Origin: Anastrepha obliqua
Taxonomy: Eukaryota; Arthropoda; Insecta; Diptera; Tephritidae
Direction of reading: 5' to 3'
DNA length: 64,000 nucleotides
NCBI RefSeq assembly: GCF_027943255.1
Contig: NC_072893.1
Location: 34,494,001-34,558,000, forward strand
The notes under the pieces were generated by a model. The model searched no databases and was not told the origin of the DNA. It saw nothing but the letters and a program-made list of their open reading frames with translations. A program made the position numbers and the translations under genes. This document shows, piece after piece, positions 40,060 to 59,128 of this stretch (the stretch's first letter is position 1; each line of letters opens with the position of its first letter).

Positions 40060-41670
40060 ACAAGCGTGACCGGGCATTTCCTGGGGTTTATCCGGCCGGC
40101 TTGAAGGCCTGGACTATGTGGACGACATTTGTTTACTAAACATTAACATAGCAAAGACCAAAGTAATGCGGATTAACACCACCGAAACGCACGCCCATCA
40201 AATTGCCGACACGCCGCTTGAAGGTGTAGTTGCAATTTGCTACCTTGGGAGCATAATTTCAAAAAACGGCGGATCAACAACTGACATACGCAATCGAATA
40301 TCTAAGGGACGCGTGGCATGCCAGACAAGGTGTGGAGATCAACCCACATCTCCAAGCACACAAAACTGAAATTATTTGAAGCCAACGTGTAATGGATGTG
40401 AAACATGGAACTTAACAACAAGCATATCACAATCATTGCAATCCTTCCTAAAGCTGATAATTTATAAAGCCTGATATTAAAGGGTGGTTAAGTTTCAAGG
40501 GCCGGTGTTGATTTTGAATAAAATAGAATTTTTTAAAGAAATTATTATAATTTCTCTTTATTATGATAATATTGGTATAGCTCAATTACGTATGGAACGA
40601 AATATCGGTCAAATGGCCGTCGTGGCCTCGGCGGCACACCTTCATCCGATGGTCCAAATTTTTGATGACGCTGAGGCATAATTGAGGTTCTATGCCGTTA
40701 ATGTGCCGAATTATCTCATTCTTTATCTCTTGAATTGTTGCTAACTTATCGACGTACACCTTTTCTTTCAAATAACCTTAAAGAAAGAAGTCCAACGGTG
40801 TCAAATCACATGATCTTGGCGACCAATTGACATCGCCGCGACGTGAAATTATTCGGCCATCAAATTTTTCACGCAAAAGAGCCATTGTTTCGTTAGCTGT
40901 GTGACAAGTGGCACCGTCCTGTTGAAACCACATATCGTCCACATCCATATCTTCCAATTCGGGCCATTAAAAGTTCTTTATCATCTCACGATAGTGAACA
41001 CTATTCACAGTAACTGCCTGACCGACCTCATTTTGGAAAAAATACGGCCCAATGATGCCACCGGCCCATAAAACGCACCAAACAGTCGCTCTTTGTGGGT
41101 GTATTGGTTTTTCGGGAATCACTCTTGGATTATCATTCGCCTAAATGCGGCAATTCTGCTTTTTGACGAATCCACTGAGGTGAAAAGGTGCCTCATCACT
41201 GAAGATGATTTTCTTTGATATGCATTTTGATTTGAACGCCCGTTTTCATATATTAATAAGCCTGAATAACTTTAAAGCGTTGCTCGATTGTGTATCTTTC
41301 CATGGTTCAAATTGAATTAGTCTGAAATTGAAAAGTGTCAAATGAAGTGCAGAAAAGAACTTGGCGTTTAGGTGTGGTTCACATTCAACATCGGCCCTTG
41401 AAATTTAACCACCCTTTATAAGCAACGATGATCTTTGGGCGGCTACCGGGCAAACACCAGTTCACATAGAAATTATGCGTCGCAAGTGGAAATGGATCGG
41501 ACACACATAGCGCAAACCACGGGATGCCATCGCAAGTACAGCGCTAGACTGGAATCCCCAAGGAATGCGTAGGTACGGGAGACTGGCCAACTCATGGAGG
41601 CGACAAGTAGCAGCAGAGGCGTACAGAGCATGCCGTTCCTGGAGTCAAATTAAATATCTGGCGCTAAACA
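40060..41670 (+). mobile_element. LINE fragment interrupted by a mariner
   Basis: Positions 40060-40479 encode an RT piece with a YVDD box (GLDYVDDICLL), NIAKTKVMRIN and AICYLGSIISKNGGSTTDIR. Positions 41417-41670 continue with RRKWKWIGHT, SWRRQVAAEAYRACRSWSQI. The DD41D mariner 40480-41416 separates the two, and the flanks read through when it is removed. It is a dead copy with several stops. Confidence 0.6.
40480..41416 (-). mobile_element. DD41D mariner, internally deleted sister of 33000-34231
   Basis: The terminal repeats are nearly identical to the copy at 33000-34231 and TA flanks are present (40478-40479, 41417-41418). The minus strand shows the same protein, including the end KEKVYVDKLATIQEIKNEII. 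A segment equal to about 33194-33500 of the sister copy is absent: the sequence jumps from AATGCATATC directly to AAAGAAAATCATCTTC. Confidence 0.8.
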
Positions 41671-41756
41671 AACGAAATTATAACTTGCTTATTGAGCCCC
41701 TATGTTTGGCCTAGGAACTATGGGAAAATATATATGGACATATATATATAATACAT

Positions 41757-41850
41757 GACCGGGGAGGGCTGCCGTACTGGAGTGACAGTCCTTGGTCGGA
41801 TATAAATCCGGGTCGTTTCGGTAATGTAGAACCGATTGTCCTGGGACTTT
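41757..41850. repeat. Dispersed repeat (GACAGTCCTTGG family)
   Basis: GGAGTGACAGTCCTTGG...ATATAAATCCGGGTCGTTTC recurs at 42410-42535 and, more diverged, at 42750-42830. It is probably a LINE 3' end; its orientation elsewhere is tied to a (CAA)n tail on the minus strand. Confidence 0.5.
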
Positions 41851-42164
41851 TGCCAAAAAAAGTCCGTGTCGGTGGTTAAAAGCACGTCCATGACATCGTA
41901 ACAGGTGGCCAATCTTGGATCTATGCATATGAGCCGGACACACACCGGTTGGGTATGGGCAGCGGTTGAGGCGAGCTTAATCCAACAGAATTTGTTCGCG
42001 GAAGAAGCACCTAGAAGCAAATGGTCGCCAGTTTTTTTCAGATAATTTGGTCATGTCTCAACTGTTCCACTAGTGAAACTTAAAACAGTCAATTCTGAGT
42101 GGTGCACAACCATTTGTTTGCCAAAAGGTTTCGGAGAATTAAGGAAAATTAATAGCCGAAGACG

Positions 42165-42391
42165 GCCCCCGTAGCCGAATGGGTTGTTGCGTGACTACCA
42201 TTCGGAACGTAGGTTCGAATCTCCGTGAAACACCAAAAATGAAGAAAAAGTTTTTTCTAATAGCGGTCGCCCCTCGGCAGGCAATGGCACACCGCCGAGT
42301 GTATTTCTGCCTCACAAAAAAAAACATTTGCTGCTCGGGTCGGCTTAAAACTGTAGGTCCCTACATTTGTGAAACAACATCAAGACGCACG
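42165..42391 (+). mobile_element. SINE copy, 3' truncated
   Basis: It has head CCCCCGTAGCCGAATGGG, B box GGTTCGAATCTCCG, and the body to CATCAAGACGCACG, then leaves the family. A short internal deletion removes the link between A and B boxes. Confidence 0.65.
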
Positions 42392-42409
42392 AATCATCCT
42401 TCACCAAGA

Positions 42410-42830
42410 CAATGCGAGCTGTTGTAGTAGCATAAACATTCCCCATACTTACATAACGGGGAATGCTGCTGGAGTGACAGTCCTTGGCCGCATATAAATC
42501 CGGGTCGTTTCGGTAACGTAGAAGCGACTGATAACAATGCGAGCTCTCACGTATCGGTTCACACAAGAGAGTTTTTGAGAGTAGAGTTTAGGTGGAGCCG
42601 TCTTTGACGAACGCAGCAGAAATAAACTTCGGGTTATCGGCTCAATGCCAGCCCTAAGAAGTAGTGGGAGCAGCCTTGCTGCATGGAGCTCCTCCATTGA
42701 CGATAGAGGACGGGCGATGTTCAGCGCACTAGAAAGGGTGAGTTTAATATGGCGACAGCCCTTGGTCTGGAAAGCCCACCGAGTCATTCCGGTACGTAGA
42801 ACCGGCTGTCATGGAAATGGTCACACCTGC
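42410..42830 (-). repeat. Two more copies of the GACAGTCCTTGG repeat
   Basis: Positions 42418-42535 carry TAGCATAAACATTCCCCATA and GGAGTGACAGTCCTTGGCCG. Positions 42750-42830 carry GACAGCCCTTGGTCTGG and GTACGTAGAACCGGCTGTC. These look like 3' ends of related LINEs inserted side by side. Confidence 0.45.
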
Positions 42831-43371
42831 TACCGCTATTTCCAGTTATACAGCAAAATTTTTTTTTGTTGTTCAAAATTAATTGCTTGTATATTTGTTG
42901 CAGTGCCGGGTTGTTACTTTAGTTGGTTCATCTCTATTTTTTTTTGGTTCGAATCATGCCAAAGGCAATATTGCTGCCCCAGCCGTTATCAATTGGTCTC
43001 CAAATCCATCCATCCAGGCCACGCAGACAAACCCTAAAATACTGCTTTGGCAAATACGACAAACTTCCAAAAACTTCTTGCCCCCAAGCGGCAGCTCTAA
43101 CCCAGATAATCAACACTAAAAATGGGTGCAGCTTAGCATCACTATTCGAAAGGAAAAAAAACATCAAATGCGGTGCATGAGCTCTCTCAAATTTACGCTT
43201 TACTACAAATGACTGCAATACATATATAATTATATTATACATACATTGAAATTGAACAATAAATCTTAAATGCTATACAAATATTTTCGTATGGTTATTA
43301 AATAAAGTATTCCAATAGCAACACCGCGTTGGACAAACTTCTGCAACCGGTCAAATGTGTTAGTCAAACAA
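42831..43371. other. Downstream flank and probable 3' UTR of RpII215
   Basis: Sequence after the RpII215 stop codon on the minus strand. I see no clean AATAAA on that strand within the first 100 bases, so the end of the transcript is not fixed. Confidence 0.4.
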
Positions 43372-51177
<7,806 letters not shown>

Positions 51178-52597
51178 TTTTATAAATAAATTCCCCCTTT
51201 TACGTAAAAAAACTTGTTAAAACAAAATACGAGCGCTCCACAAAAAACTGGAGTCTCCGACTCCTCCGCACTCGACCCGATGCGTCTTTTCTACTATCGG
51301 CGTTCGTTATCGACGTCGCAGTTTTTTCTGGTGAAATTTGCAAATTTTTCAAACCCACATAAAATGTTCAATTTCCCTATGCGCTGGCCAAAAAACTATG
51401 CGCACAAGTGTCGCAACACTTTAGCTTCAGTTTTATATACTTTTTGTTTATATTTGTGCAGAATTTATACCACTTTAAAATAATAAAATCGAAGCACGCT
51501 TAAAAGAATGACTTTTTTCCGCGGCGAAGAGAAGCGAGTGTTTTTAGTGACGGACGAGTACGATATGTTTCGGTCGATAGTTCCGATTGTTCAAACATCT
51601 CAGTGGTTCTCAATGTTTTTTCTCGCAAACGAATTCACGACGAATTTACTGTCGCGACTTTGCACAACTTCTAAAAACTACAGAAAATTTAAAGCTGATT
51701 ATACTTCGCATTCTGTAATATATAGGAATCGTAATATGTTTTTTCTTCCAATTCATAAACTTCATTGCGTTTCTGTAAAAAGACGGTATTTTTTTGTATT
51801 TCATTTGTTCATACAAAATACAATAAACATAAACTTCAATAACTACCGGTAAAAATACGAAACAATATTTAGAGTTTATAATTCGGTTATAATACGTTCG
51901 CATATATGTAAGTAGATAATCTACTTTTTCGTGCTTAACTCCCAATCCTTAATTAAAAAGCGAAATTTCCTATACAAAATTTCTCTCCCAAAATCAGAGA
52001 CTATAAAATAATCCTAGATAATAACCTTACTTTTTGACATACAACCCTGTGTTTTCTCTGTTTTTATTTTTACGGGTGTACAGAAAAACGTCAAAGTAAA
52101 AATTAAATAAAATGGAAAACAGGTTTGTAGACATAATTCTAATAAAATGTTTTTTAGGTATTATTAACTACGCATTCATATAACAGAAAAAAAGCGTGTG
52201 TCCATAAACGCTTCGTCCTCTTATTACTTATTATAATATGTAATATCGAATGGGTATTGCCGCCATAATTTTTTGAAACTTCAGTAATCGTCGTTTTCGG
52301 ATTCCCTCCAACTGTTTATTATTAGCAGCCCATTGCGCAATTAAATTAGCTATTCCTTCTCTTTGTCTTTTCTTCATACCGTTAATAATAATTAAACAAA
52401 CAAGACACCGAAATATTCCGCCAGAATAGTTTCTATGACGAAAAACCTTTCGCAACAGTATTGACAGCTGATTGTCAGTTTTGCAGGTAATCTGCCATAT
52501 GTAAACGGGTAGATTAATTTGGAGGATTTATTGGTGATTGCCGCATATGTGAACGTACTTTTAGTTTTCCAAAAATTATATATAATATATATATAAT
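51178..52597. other. RpII215 upstream region
   Basis: The RpII215 promoter should lie on the minus strand just above 51177, but I cannot pick a TATA box or initiator with confidence. A 114-codon open frame at 51508-51852 (+) and a 74-codon one at 52231-52455 (-) show no recognisable domain. Confidence 0.4.
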
Positions 52598-52643
52598 TGG
52601 CGCGTACACCTTTTTTGGGTGTTTGGCCGAGCTCATTCTCCTA
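52598..52643 (-). mobile_element. SINE tail fragment
   Basis: AATTGGCGCGTACACC and TTTGGCCGAGCTC on the plus strand are the complement of the SINE 3' end. The rest is lost. Confidence 0.55.
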
Positions 52644-53394
52644 ATTCTAGAACAATTAATTATTACTATAACAATTCATTGTATTTCGCTTTTCTTGCTG
52701 TTTTCGTTTCTGTACATTTATTATTATAAAATCAAATAATAAAGGCATTGAGTTTGTGTACATATTAATTAATTTATAATAATAATTAAATTTTCAGAAA
52801 AATCTAAATTCAGCGGATTGCTAATTTTTCGTAAGTTGGGTATTGGGATATCCGGGTAATTAGACATGCAAAATTCGTACAACAGATTTTTATAAGATTA
52901 AGGTTTAAAATAATTAAAATTTTTGCGAAGTTGGTATGCATAATGCTTCTGCTATTCGCCACTTCTCTGCTCTCTCTGCTCGCTATTTCTCTGCTCCACT
53001 CACTTGGCGAAAAATGTGCATGTGAAATCAACAACAAAGTTATAGAGAAAGATTCGCCGCTAGCGAGAATGCTTATAGCTCATAAAAGTGGTATGACACT
53101 CACTATTTTACATAAGGCATCTTTTTTTCGTCAAGCGTTAGCAAGTGGCGAATCGATGAAGCAACTGGTATAAATGAACAAATCTTGGCAACGCTGGAAT
53201 AGAACTGCCTTAAATTGTTTTTATAGATTTTGACCCACCAATAAATTGGCAACAAATATAAATAAATATAACTGTGCATGTATCGGGTGTTTTTATAACA
53301 GTTAGAGAACTTAGAATGATAATACAAAACAGAAATATTGTTGGAAATATTTGTTTATTATAATCTTGTAGATATTTTCATGGAATTTATTTTT
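52644..53394. other. Intergenic sequence
   Basis: AT-rich. A small open frame from ATG 52943 has a hydrophobic start (MLLLFATSLLSLLAISLL) but no further support. Nothing else seen. Confidence 0.35.
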
Positions 53395-53730
53395 TGAATA
53401 TGATATCCGGCATATGTGAGCTGTGACAACGAGTTACATGGTCCAATAAATCGATAGTTAAGCGCGCAGTATTGTAAATTTCGCCATTTTGTTGGAACTA
53501 ATTGTCGTCGATGTTTAGCTAATTAATTTTTGGAAACGAAAATCAGTCAGCATAGCTCGATAGGCTCGCCATTCACCGTAACGGCAGCTCCTTCCTCATT
53601 TCAATAGAAATAAGGGCCGATGATGGCGCCAGTGCTTTATGAACTTCGCGATCAGATTTATTTTTTTCAAAGTAAATTTCCACAACTTGGAAGACTTGTT
53701 CTGACGTTAAACAATTCATGATGACTTGCC
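53395..53730 (-). mobile_element. Decayed DD41D-type mariner remnant
   Basis: The minus strand shows LTSEQVFQVVEIYFEKNKSD, the N-terminal HTH_48-like start. A deletion follows, then GPYFY-NEEGAAVTVNGEP, the block between the first and second catalytic Asp. Stops are frequent. Confidence 0.45.
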
Positions 53731-54303
53731 AAGCCTTACTGAACCAAATGTCATCACTGTTGCCATTCTCAGCTGTAAAACCATGTTCGGGATATCGATA
53801 GTTCTTATCGCGCAGCTAAAAAAGTACCCGATACATATGAAAGTTATACGGAATTGCTTTACAGAAAAATGCATGGTGTTGTATTTGAGTACAAACTTTA
53901 AATTTTTAAATAAATCATCATAGTTATCTAGAAATAAAGTTCAAAATTGTTTAAAGTATCTCTAACATTTTTTTAAAATAGGAAATTATCAAAATTAGTA
54001 TGTTACAAGAGTCATTCATAACCGATTTAATAAAAAAAATATGGCTTTACATTCCAATTGGTTATAGCTCCCCCCGATGTGTTCTTTTTATTTTTTTACT
54101 TAAATAAAAAGCGAACTAATTTTGTGGGTACTTGGTACTCTTTGCAATGCAATAATTCATCAATGGCAAGACGGATGTTTCATAATAAAAAGCGTTCACT
54201 GAACATACTGCACGGATAGTGTAAATAAATAAGGATTTTTAGATTTATAGCAAAGCGAATCTACCTCTTGTTTTATACGAGGTTTTAGTCTTTTGTTTTA
54301 GTA
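53731..54303. other. Intergenic sequence before TMEM242 gene
   Basis: AT-rich, no coding signal. It should contain the promoter and leader of the TMEM242-like gene. Confidence 0.4.
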
Positions 54304-54866
54304 ATGCGTGAATCTACAACGCTGCCAACGGAGGCGGCGAGGATCGAAGGAGACTCCAAATATAAGCTGAGAGGTAATAAACAGAAAATGTGCAAAACAC
54401 TTTGACCTCTTACTCTCCTCTATACGCCACGGTGAAATAGCGGCTGCGTTTCTTGGACTGGTTGGTGGTGTATCTGCAATCTTTGGATTTTCTAAAACTC
54501 TTGGAAAAGCAAAGCAATCACAAAATAAATTGATAGATAAAAGTGGTCGCGAAGCAGCTATATTGCTCGAAGAAGGCTCTGCATTAGCACTGCGTGCTTT
54601 AGGATGGGGTACTCTATACGCTGTTCTGGGCACTGGTGCGTTTTGTTACGGTGTTTGGCGATTATCGGGAGCTAAAAATGTTAGTTACAGAAATACATTC
54701 ATTCGATTTTAATAGTTTTGCTTTCACAAAATAGATGGGAGAATTTCGTACAACAATGGGCAAAGGATTGCCCAGAATTACCAAAGACTCACCTCCGACC
54801 AGCCGTACAGAATTTGATTCACTTACAGACTTCATGAAATATGTGGGTTCTGGATGTAGAGAATAA
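54304..54866 (+). CDS. TMEM242: TMEM242-like mitochondrial inner-membrane protein
   Basis: Three exons, 54304-54373, 54441-54679 and 54735-54866, with short introns of 67 and 55 bases, encode 146 aa. Two hydrophobic segments are visible: AAFLGLVGGVSAIFGFSKTL near residues 25-44 and LGWGTLYAVLGTGAFCYGVW near 77-96. The phrase ALRALGWGTLYA is the family's most conserved block. In mammals TMEM242 sits in the inner mitochondrial membrane and helps assemble the ATP synthase c-ring together with TMEM70. That role is carried over by homology. A polyadenylation signal AATAAA lies at 54916-54921. The convergent gene at 54924 ends 57 bases away. Confidence 0.8.
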
Positions 54867-54915
54867 TGAAGTCATATCAGTATATAATCAAAAAATATGA
54901 ACATTGTATATATAA

Positions 54916-54932
54916 AATAAACGTTATTTATT
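54916..54932. terminator. Bidirectional poly(A) signal between convergent genes
   Basis: AATAAACGTTATTTATT contains AATAAA on the plus strand (54916-54921) and AATAAA on the minus strand (54932-54927). The plus signal serves the TMEM242 gene. The minus signal overlaps the last codons and stop of the convergent 164-aa gene. Confidence 0.6.
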
Positions 54933-55552
54933 TGCCAAATTCTCGGAAATTTTGCTTTCCCTTTTAATAAATATGTTATGCTCGCAAACGTCTATAATAT
55001 TATTTTGGACATCTTGAAATTCAGCATAGTCTTTTTCTAGAAAGATATAAGCCTTTTGCCGAAAGTCAATTGAATCACTTAGAAACCGTTGTAAATCTGG
55101 AGCCTTTTCTAAGTAGGCGCGTTTATCTGCTGACAAAACAGAAATATCAATGACAGGATGCGATTTTAGTTTGAAGTTCTTCAGTTGTTGAATTGAATCG
55201 CGCCAAAGTGTACTCCACTGCTTTATTTCCTCCTTGAGGCGTATCTCATAACTGAAAATTGTTATTAATTAGTGCTTGCCAAACACAAACTCTTACTCCA
55301 AGAGTATTAATACACTATGCGCTTACCTTTTGATTTCAAGACTTCTTTGATGATCCAGCTCTAAATATTAAATCGTATATTATCATGCAATCCACATACA
55401 TACACACAGATTTACTTACCATCGTTTAATGTTATATTGAAAATGCTTTTGGTGGCGTTTGTTGCATGTGAGGCTGGATTGACCATAGACTCCTCCAGCT
55501 CCACCGTGGTCTCGCCTTCGGTATCTGTTAAAATTGGAGCCTGCGTGGCCAT
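54924..55552 (-). CDS. Uncharacterised 164-aa protein
   Basis: Three exons on the minus strand, 55552-55420, 55360-55327 and 55251-54924, join in phase (1, 2) to 164 residues ending in SENLANK. The start context ATTAGTATGG is acceptable. The first 40 residues are acidic and Thr-rich. Residues 45-80 (ELDHQRSLEIKSYEIRLKEE) are charged and probably form a coiled coil. The remainder is helical in composition (LSADKRAYLEKAPDLQRFLS). I see no signal peptide, membrane segment or catalytic motif. I do not recognise it; a small coiled-coil subunit of a larger complex, for example a kinetochore or trafficking component, is a guess. The spliced frame and intron sizes argue strongly that it is a real gene. 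Confidence 0.75.
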
Positions 55553-57090
55553 ACTAATATCAACAAATTCAACAAATAGAAAGTGAACAATAAAGATAAA
55601 TTGAATTTTGTTACAATATCCACAAAAGATTTAAATGCTCTTCTTCTTGTTACTGCCGGTTATTCGCAATAAAAATATGTCCATATATCGATTACTTTTA
55701 ATATCGATTACATTGCGTTGAAGGTGTGTTTTTTCTTTCTAAGTTTTACAATTCAAGCAATTCACAAGTATTAATTCCAATATTCGGAACAAACAATTTA
55801 TTTATGAGTCTAATTTCCCATAACTTCTTTTTTTGTTGGTCTTAAACCTGACTGTTACTTCTTCCTTGGGCAGGTCGCTTCACTTCGAGAATTTCCAGTA
55901 TTACTATAGGCATATTGTAATTACTTTAGACTGAATATTAATTTACTAGCTATAAAAAAATGTTTTCTTGCATTTTTGCATATACGAAATCAATCTAGAC
56001 ATGGTTATATAAAACAGTAAATAAATAAATATTTGTACATTTCAAACAAATTGACCATTGGCATGCCACATTTTCCCAAGGCGATTTGACACGATTTTGT
56101 CTGGCGCCAAGCTCCTTCCCAATACAAACAAACGAGCAAAACAAACAAATAGAGGAGAAATTACATGTTTGTCAAAATACTTGGTTGGTAATATTGTGAT
56201 TTGTGGGATTTAAATTAAAGAAAGTAATGAAAACGAAATGTGTTTGGTCAAGGATAATATAATTCAAGGTTGCGCCTTCCGAATTCGCTGTCTCGTTAAG
56301 CTCCACGTATAAACAAATAAAAGGAAGGAGAGTTACTTACTTGTGGCGAGGAAGAGTACTCGAAGGCAATAGAAACTACCAAACACAAGAAATTATACAC
56401 ACACACTTTCACTTCCATACTTGACAACAAAAAATACATTTTCATGCTTAACTTGATGTACTATTATACATTTATAAAGATGAAAATTAAAAACAAATAT
56501 ATTTTTTTTATATAATAAGTAAAGCCGTCTTTGAAGAAGCTAAAACCCCAAAATTCAGAAAATTCAGAGACAAAAAAACACCTCCTAAAGTTTTCTTAAG
56601 GTTTATGTCAATTTTAACCCTCTCCGGAATATCTTGTGCGCATGCACCTCTGCTTCCATACATCCGCTTAATGTTATCGTGATTTCTAGATATGGCAACT
56701 CGTATTTTCTGGCAACTTCTGTCTTGGCATTCATATTGTCGTTTTAAGTTGTCATTCTTTGGTATTGTCATAGGGCATGTTTTTATAAAGTAAGGTAAAT
56801 GTTTTAGCGGCAATTATGCTACTGTGTTTTTTATGTATCCTCAAATATTTTGTTTCTTTTTATGTAACTTTATATGCCCTTCCACTTTAGATTCAACTCT
56901 TAATTGCATTAGGCATGACAAAATAATAATAATCATGGCCAAATTAATAATCACTTACCTATTGGAGTTTGGAACATTTCTAAATTTAAGTTTAGATTTA
57001 AGTTTATAAATATATAGTTATTTTATAATGTTTTGATTAAATAACGTGAGAATCATAAAAAGTTTTGTAAAATGTCATTTCCTACTTCAG
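55553..57090. other. Upstream region of the 164-aa gene
   Basis: Non-coding as far as I can see. On the minus strand, CACAAGTAAGT near 56335-56345 looks like a splice donor and could mark an untranslated first exon. The segment 56096-56235 has an inverted counterpart at 58310-58470. Confidence 0.35.
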
Positions 57091-57239
57091 TGGCAGCACT
57101 TCTCTATTAACTGCTATTAGTAAAAACACTTTGGCCATAGATGGACTCTAACGATGACATCTGTCAATGTTAATATACACACCACACATTCTTACGAACG
57201 TAATTATTTTGACAGCACCACTACTATCTATAGTCAGTT

Positions 57240-57960
57240 TGATATAAAGCAATATTAAATCTTATGTACGCTTCAATTTTTTAATCATGGGACCTCGTAC
57301 ATCAGTAGAAAAGCGTGAGTTAGTTTTGGAGCATTATAAAAAGGGAATGCCACAACGTAAAATTGCTAAAATAGTAAATTTATGTTCGTCAACAGTTCAG
57401 CACATTATTGAACGCTTCGTGCATGAAAAGCGTGTGGTAAATAAGAGCCGGCAGGCTCCAAATAAAATATTTACCGAAAAAGAGTGTAAGTGGCTAGTGC
57501 GCCAGGTGAAGAAAAATCCAACCAGAAGCGCTCCAAAATTAGCTGAAATGGCCGAGAAATATCTCAATAAGAGTTGCCATCCTGAAACTGTTCGAAGAGT
57601 TCTGAAGAAAGCAACTTTAAATGGCAAAATAGCCCGTAATAAACCTTTAATAAGCGCAGAAAAATTAAAAGGAAAAGAAAAAGAAAAAAAGATAAAAATA
57701 AAAATATGATTAAAATATAAATTACCACATATTTTTGAAACTCCAGTGCTATCACTAGATGTGAACGTCATCGAAAATTTGAGACCGGTTTTGAAAACAA
57801 ATAAAAGACAGCATGACATCCATAACAAATCTGATCTTAAAAGAGCTATACTAGGTAAAGAGGAACTAAATTAGTCCAGAAATCACCGAAAAATTGGTTA
57901 ATTCCATGCCAAATAGGCTAATAAAAGATAACCAATAAAGTTCTAAAAGTGGCGCTAGCT
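57240..57960 (+). mobile_element. Tc1-like transposon, internally deleted
   Basis: ATG 57287 opens a 140-codon frame with the Tc1-type helix-turn-helix regions (VEKRELVLEHYKKGMPQRKI, then LCSSTVQHIIERF) and SAPKLAEMAEKYLNKSCHPE with RRVLKKATLNG. It runs into a lysine-rich stretch at 57660-57709. Beyond it, 57750-57900 holds the C-terminal end (NVIENLRPVLK, KSDLKRAIL). The whole catalytic core is missing. Terminal repeats were not resolved. Confidence 0.65.
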
Positions 57961-59128
57961 CCAATTTGGAACTCAAGGAATTGTAAAATAAAGCACTAAA
58001 TAACTAAAAATGTTAAAATTTACAAATAAATACTTGTTCTTTCTAGACCTGTATTCTCTGGCGTAAACTGCCTGTTATTTTTTATTAATTTTTGCATTAC
58101 AATGAAATTAATGGACTTTTGTATTTTATGGTGAGAAGTAAAAAAAGGAACATAAGATGTCTGCGTACTCTGTTTTTCTATTTTCTTAATATATTTTGAA
58201 AACAATAGAAAATAACCAAACACAAGAAACTATACACACGCACACACACTTTTTAGCTACGGCGTTATCCGCATAAAGGCTTTATATTAATTTGTGGTTT
58301 CACAATTTAACATGGGGTTCTTCGTTATCACTAGTTTGTTTATTTTAAATCTCACAAATCACTATATTACCAAGCGATTTATTGATTTTTCACAAACATG
58401 TAATTTCTCCTCCTATTGTTTGTTTTGTTCGCTTGTTTGTATTGGAGTGGAGCCTGACGTCAGATTTGTCAAAATCGATAAAAATAACGTAACAGTTTTG
58501 GGAAGACGGCAAATTTTTGCACATAACACACTTACAAAACACAAACACCCGGCTATATATTATATTATATATAACTAGATATATTTTATAGGTCAGAAAA
58601 AATTAGTTTTTGGTAAAATATCACAAATTTAAGGGATCTCAACTCAATTTCAATTCAATTATGGCTTTTTCCTGGCCTTGGAACTTGAAAACTCATTGTC
58701 CTAAACACACATCCTCGAGTTTACTTATTCTTCACATTTGACAATTTCTTGCTGGAAAAACATTATTGCAATATAATTTATTAGCTTTAAACATCAACCT
58801 GGTACTAACAATAATATTTGCCTTCTTAGTTTTTATTTTTCCCTTTTATTCGAGCATAAATTCTTGGAAAAATTGAATATCGCGATATTAACACAAAAAC
58901 GGACTGTTTTCGTAATTTTGGTGACTGGTGTCTTACTTCTGGCACCTCGCAATTTCGTCTATCAGCTGTTTGTCTACGTAGGGAGTGGCAGTGCTGCCAA
59001 GTCTTCAAACCAGTTTCTGGGCGCGCTCACATTAAAATGTAGGGGGTTTCGTATATAATTATCCATGCTAATAACGTTTTCTTTTATCTTCTCCGAATGT
59101 AAGATTTTAGTTGTAAATAAAATAAGGT
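57961..59128. other. Intergenic region upstream of Dnmt2
   Basis: AT-rich, with ACAC repeats near 58230-58250 that match a similar string at 56365-56405 in direct orientation. No coding exon seen. The Dnmt2 promoter should lie within the last few hundred bases. Confidence 0.4.

Noticed and set aside
51508..51852. 114-codon open frame upstream of RpII215
   Set aside because: I see no recognisable motif, and the composition (many Phe, Tyr and Asn) is that of AT-rich non-coding DNA.
52943..53173. Small open frame with a hydrophobic start like a signal peptide
   Set aside because: There is no splice, homology or composition support, and similar open frames are expected by chance in this length of sequence.
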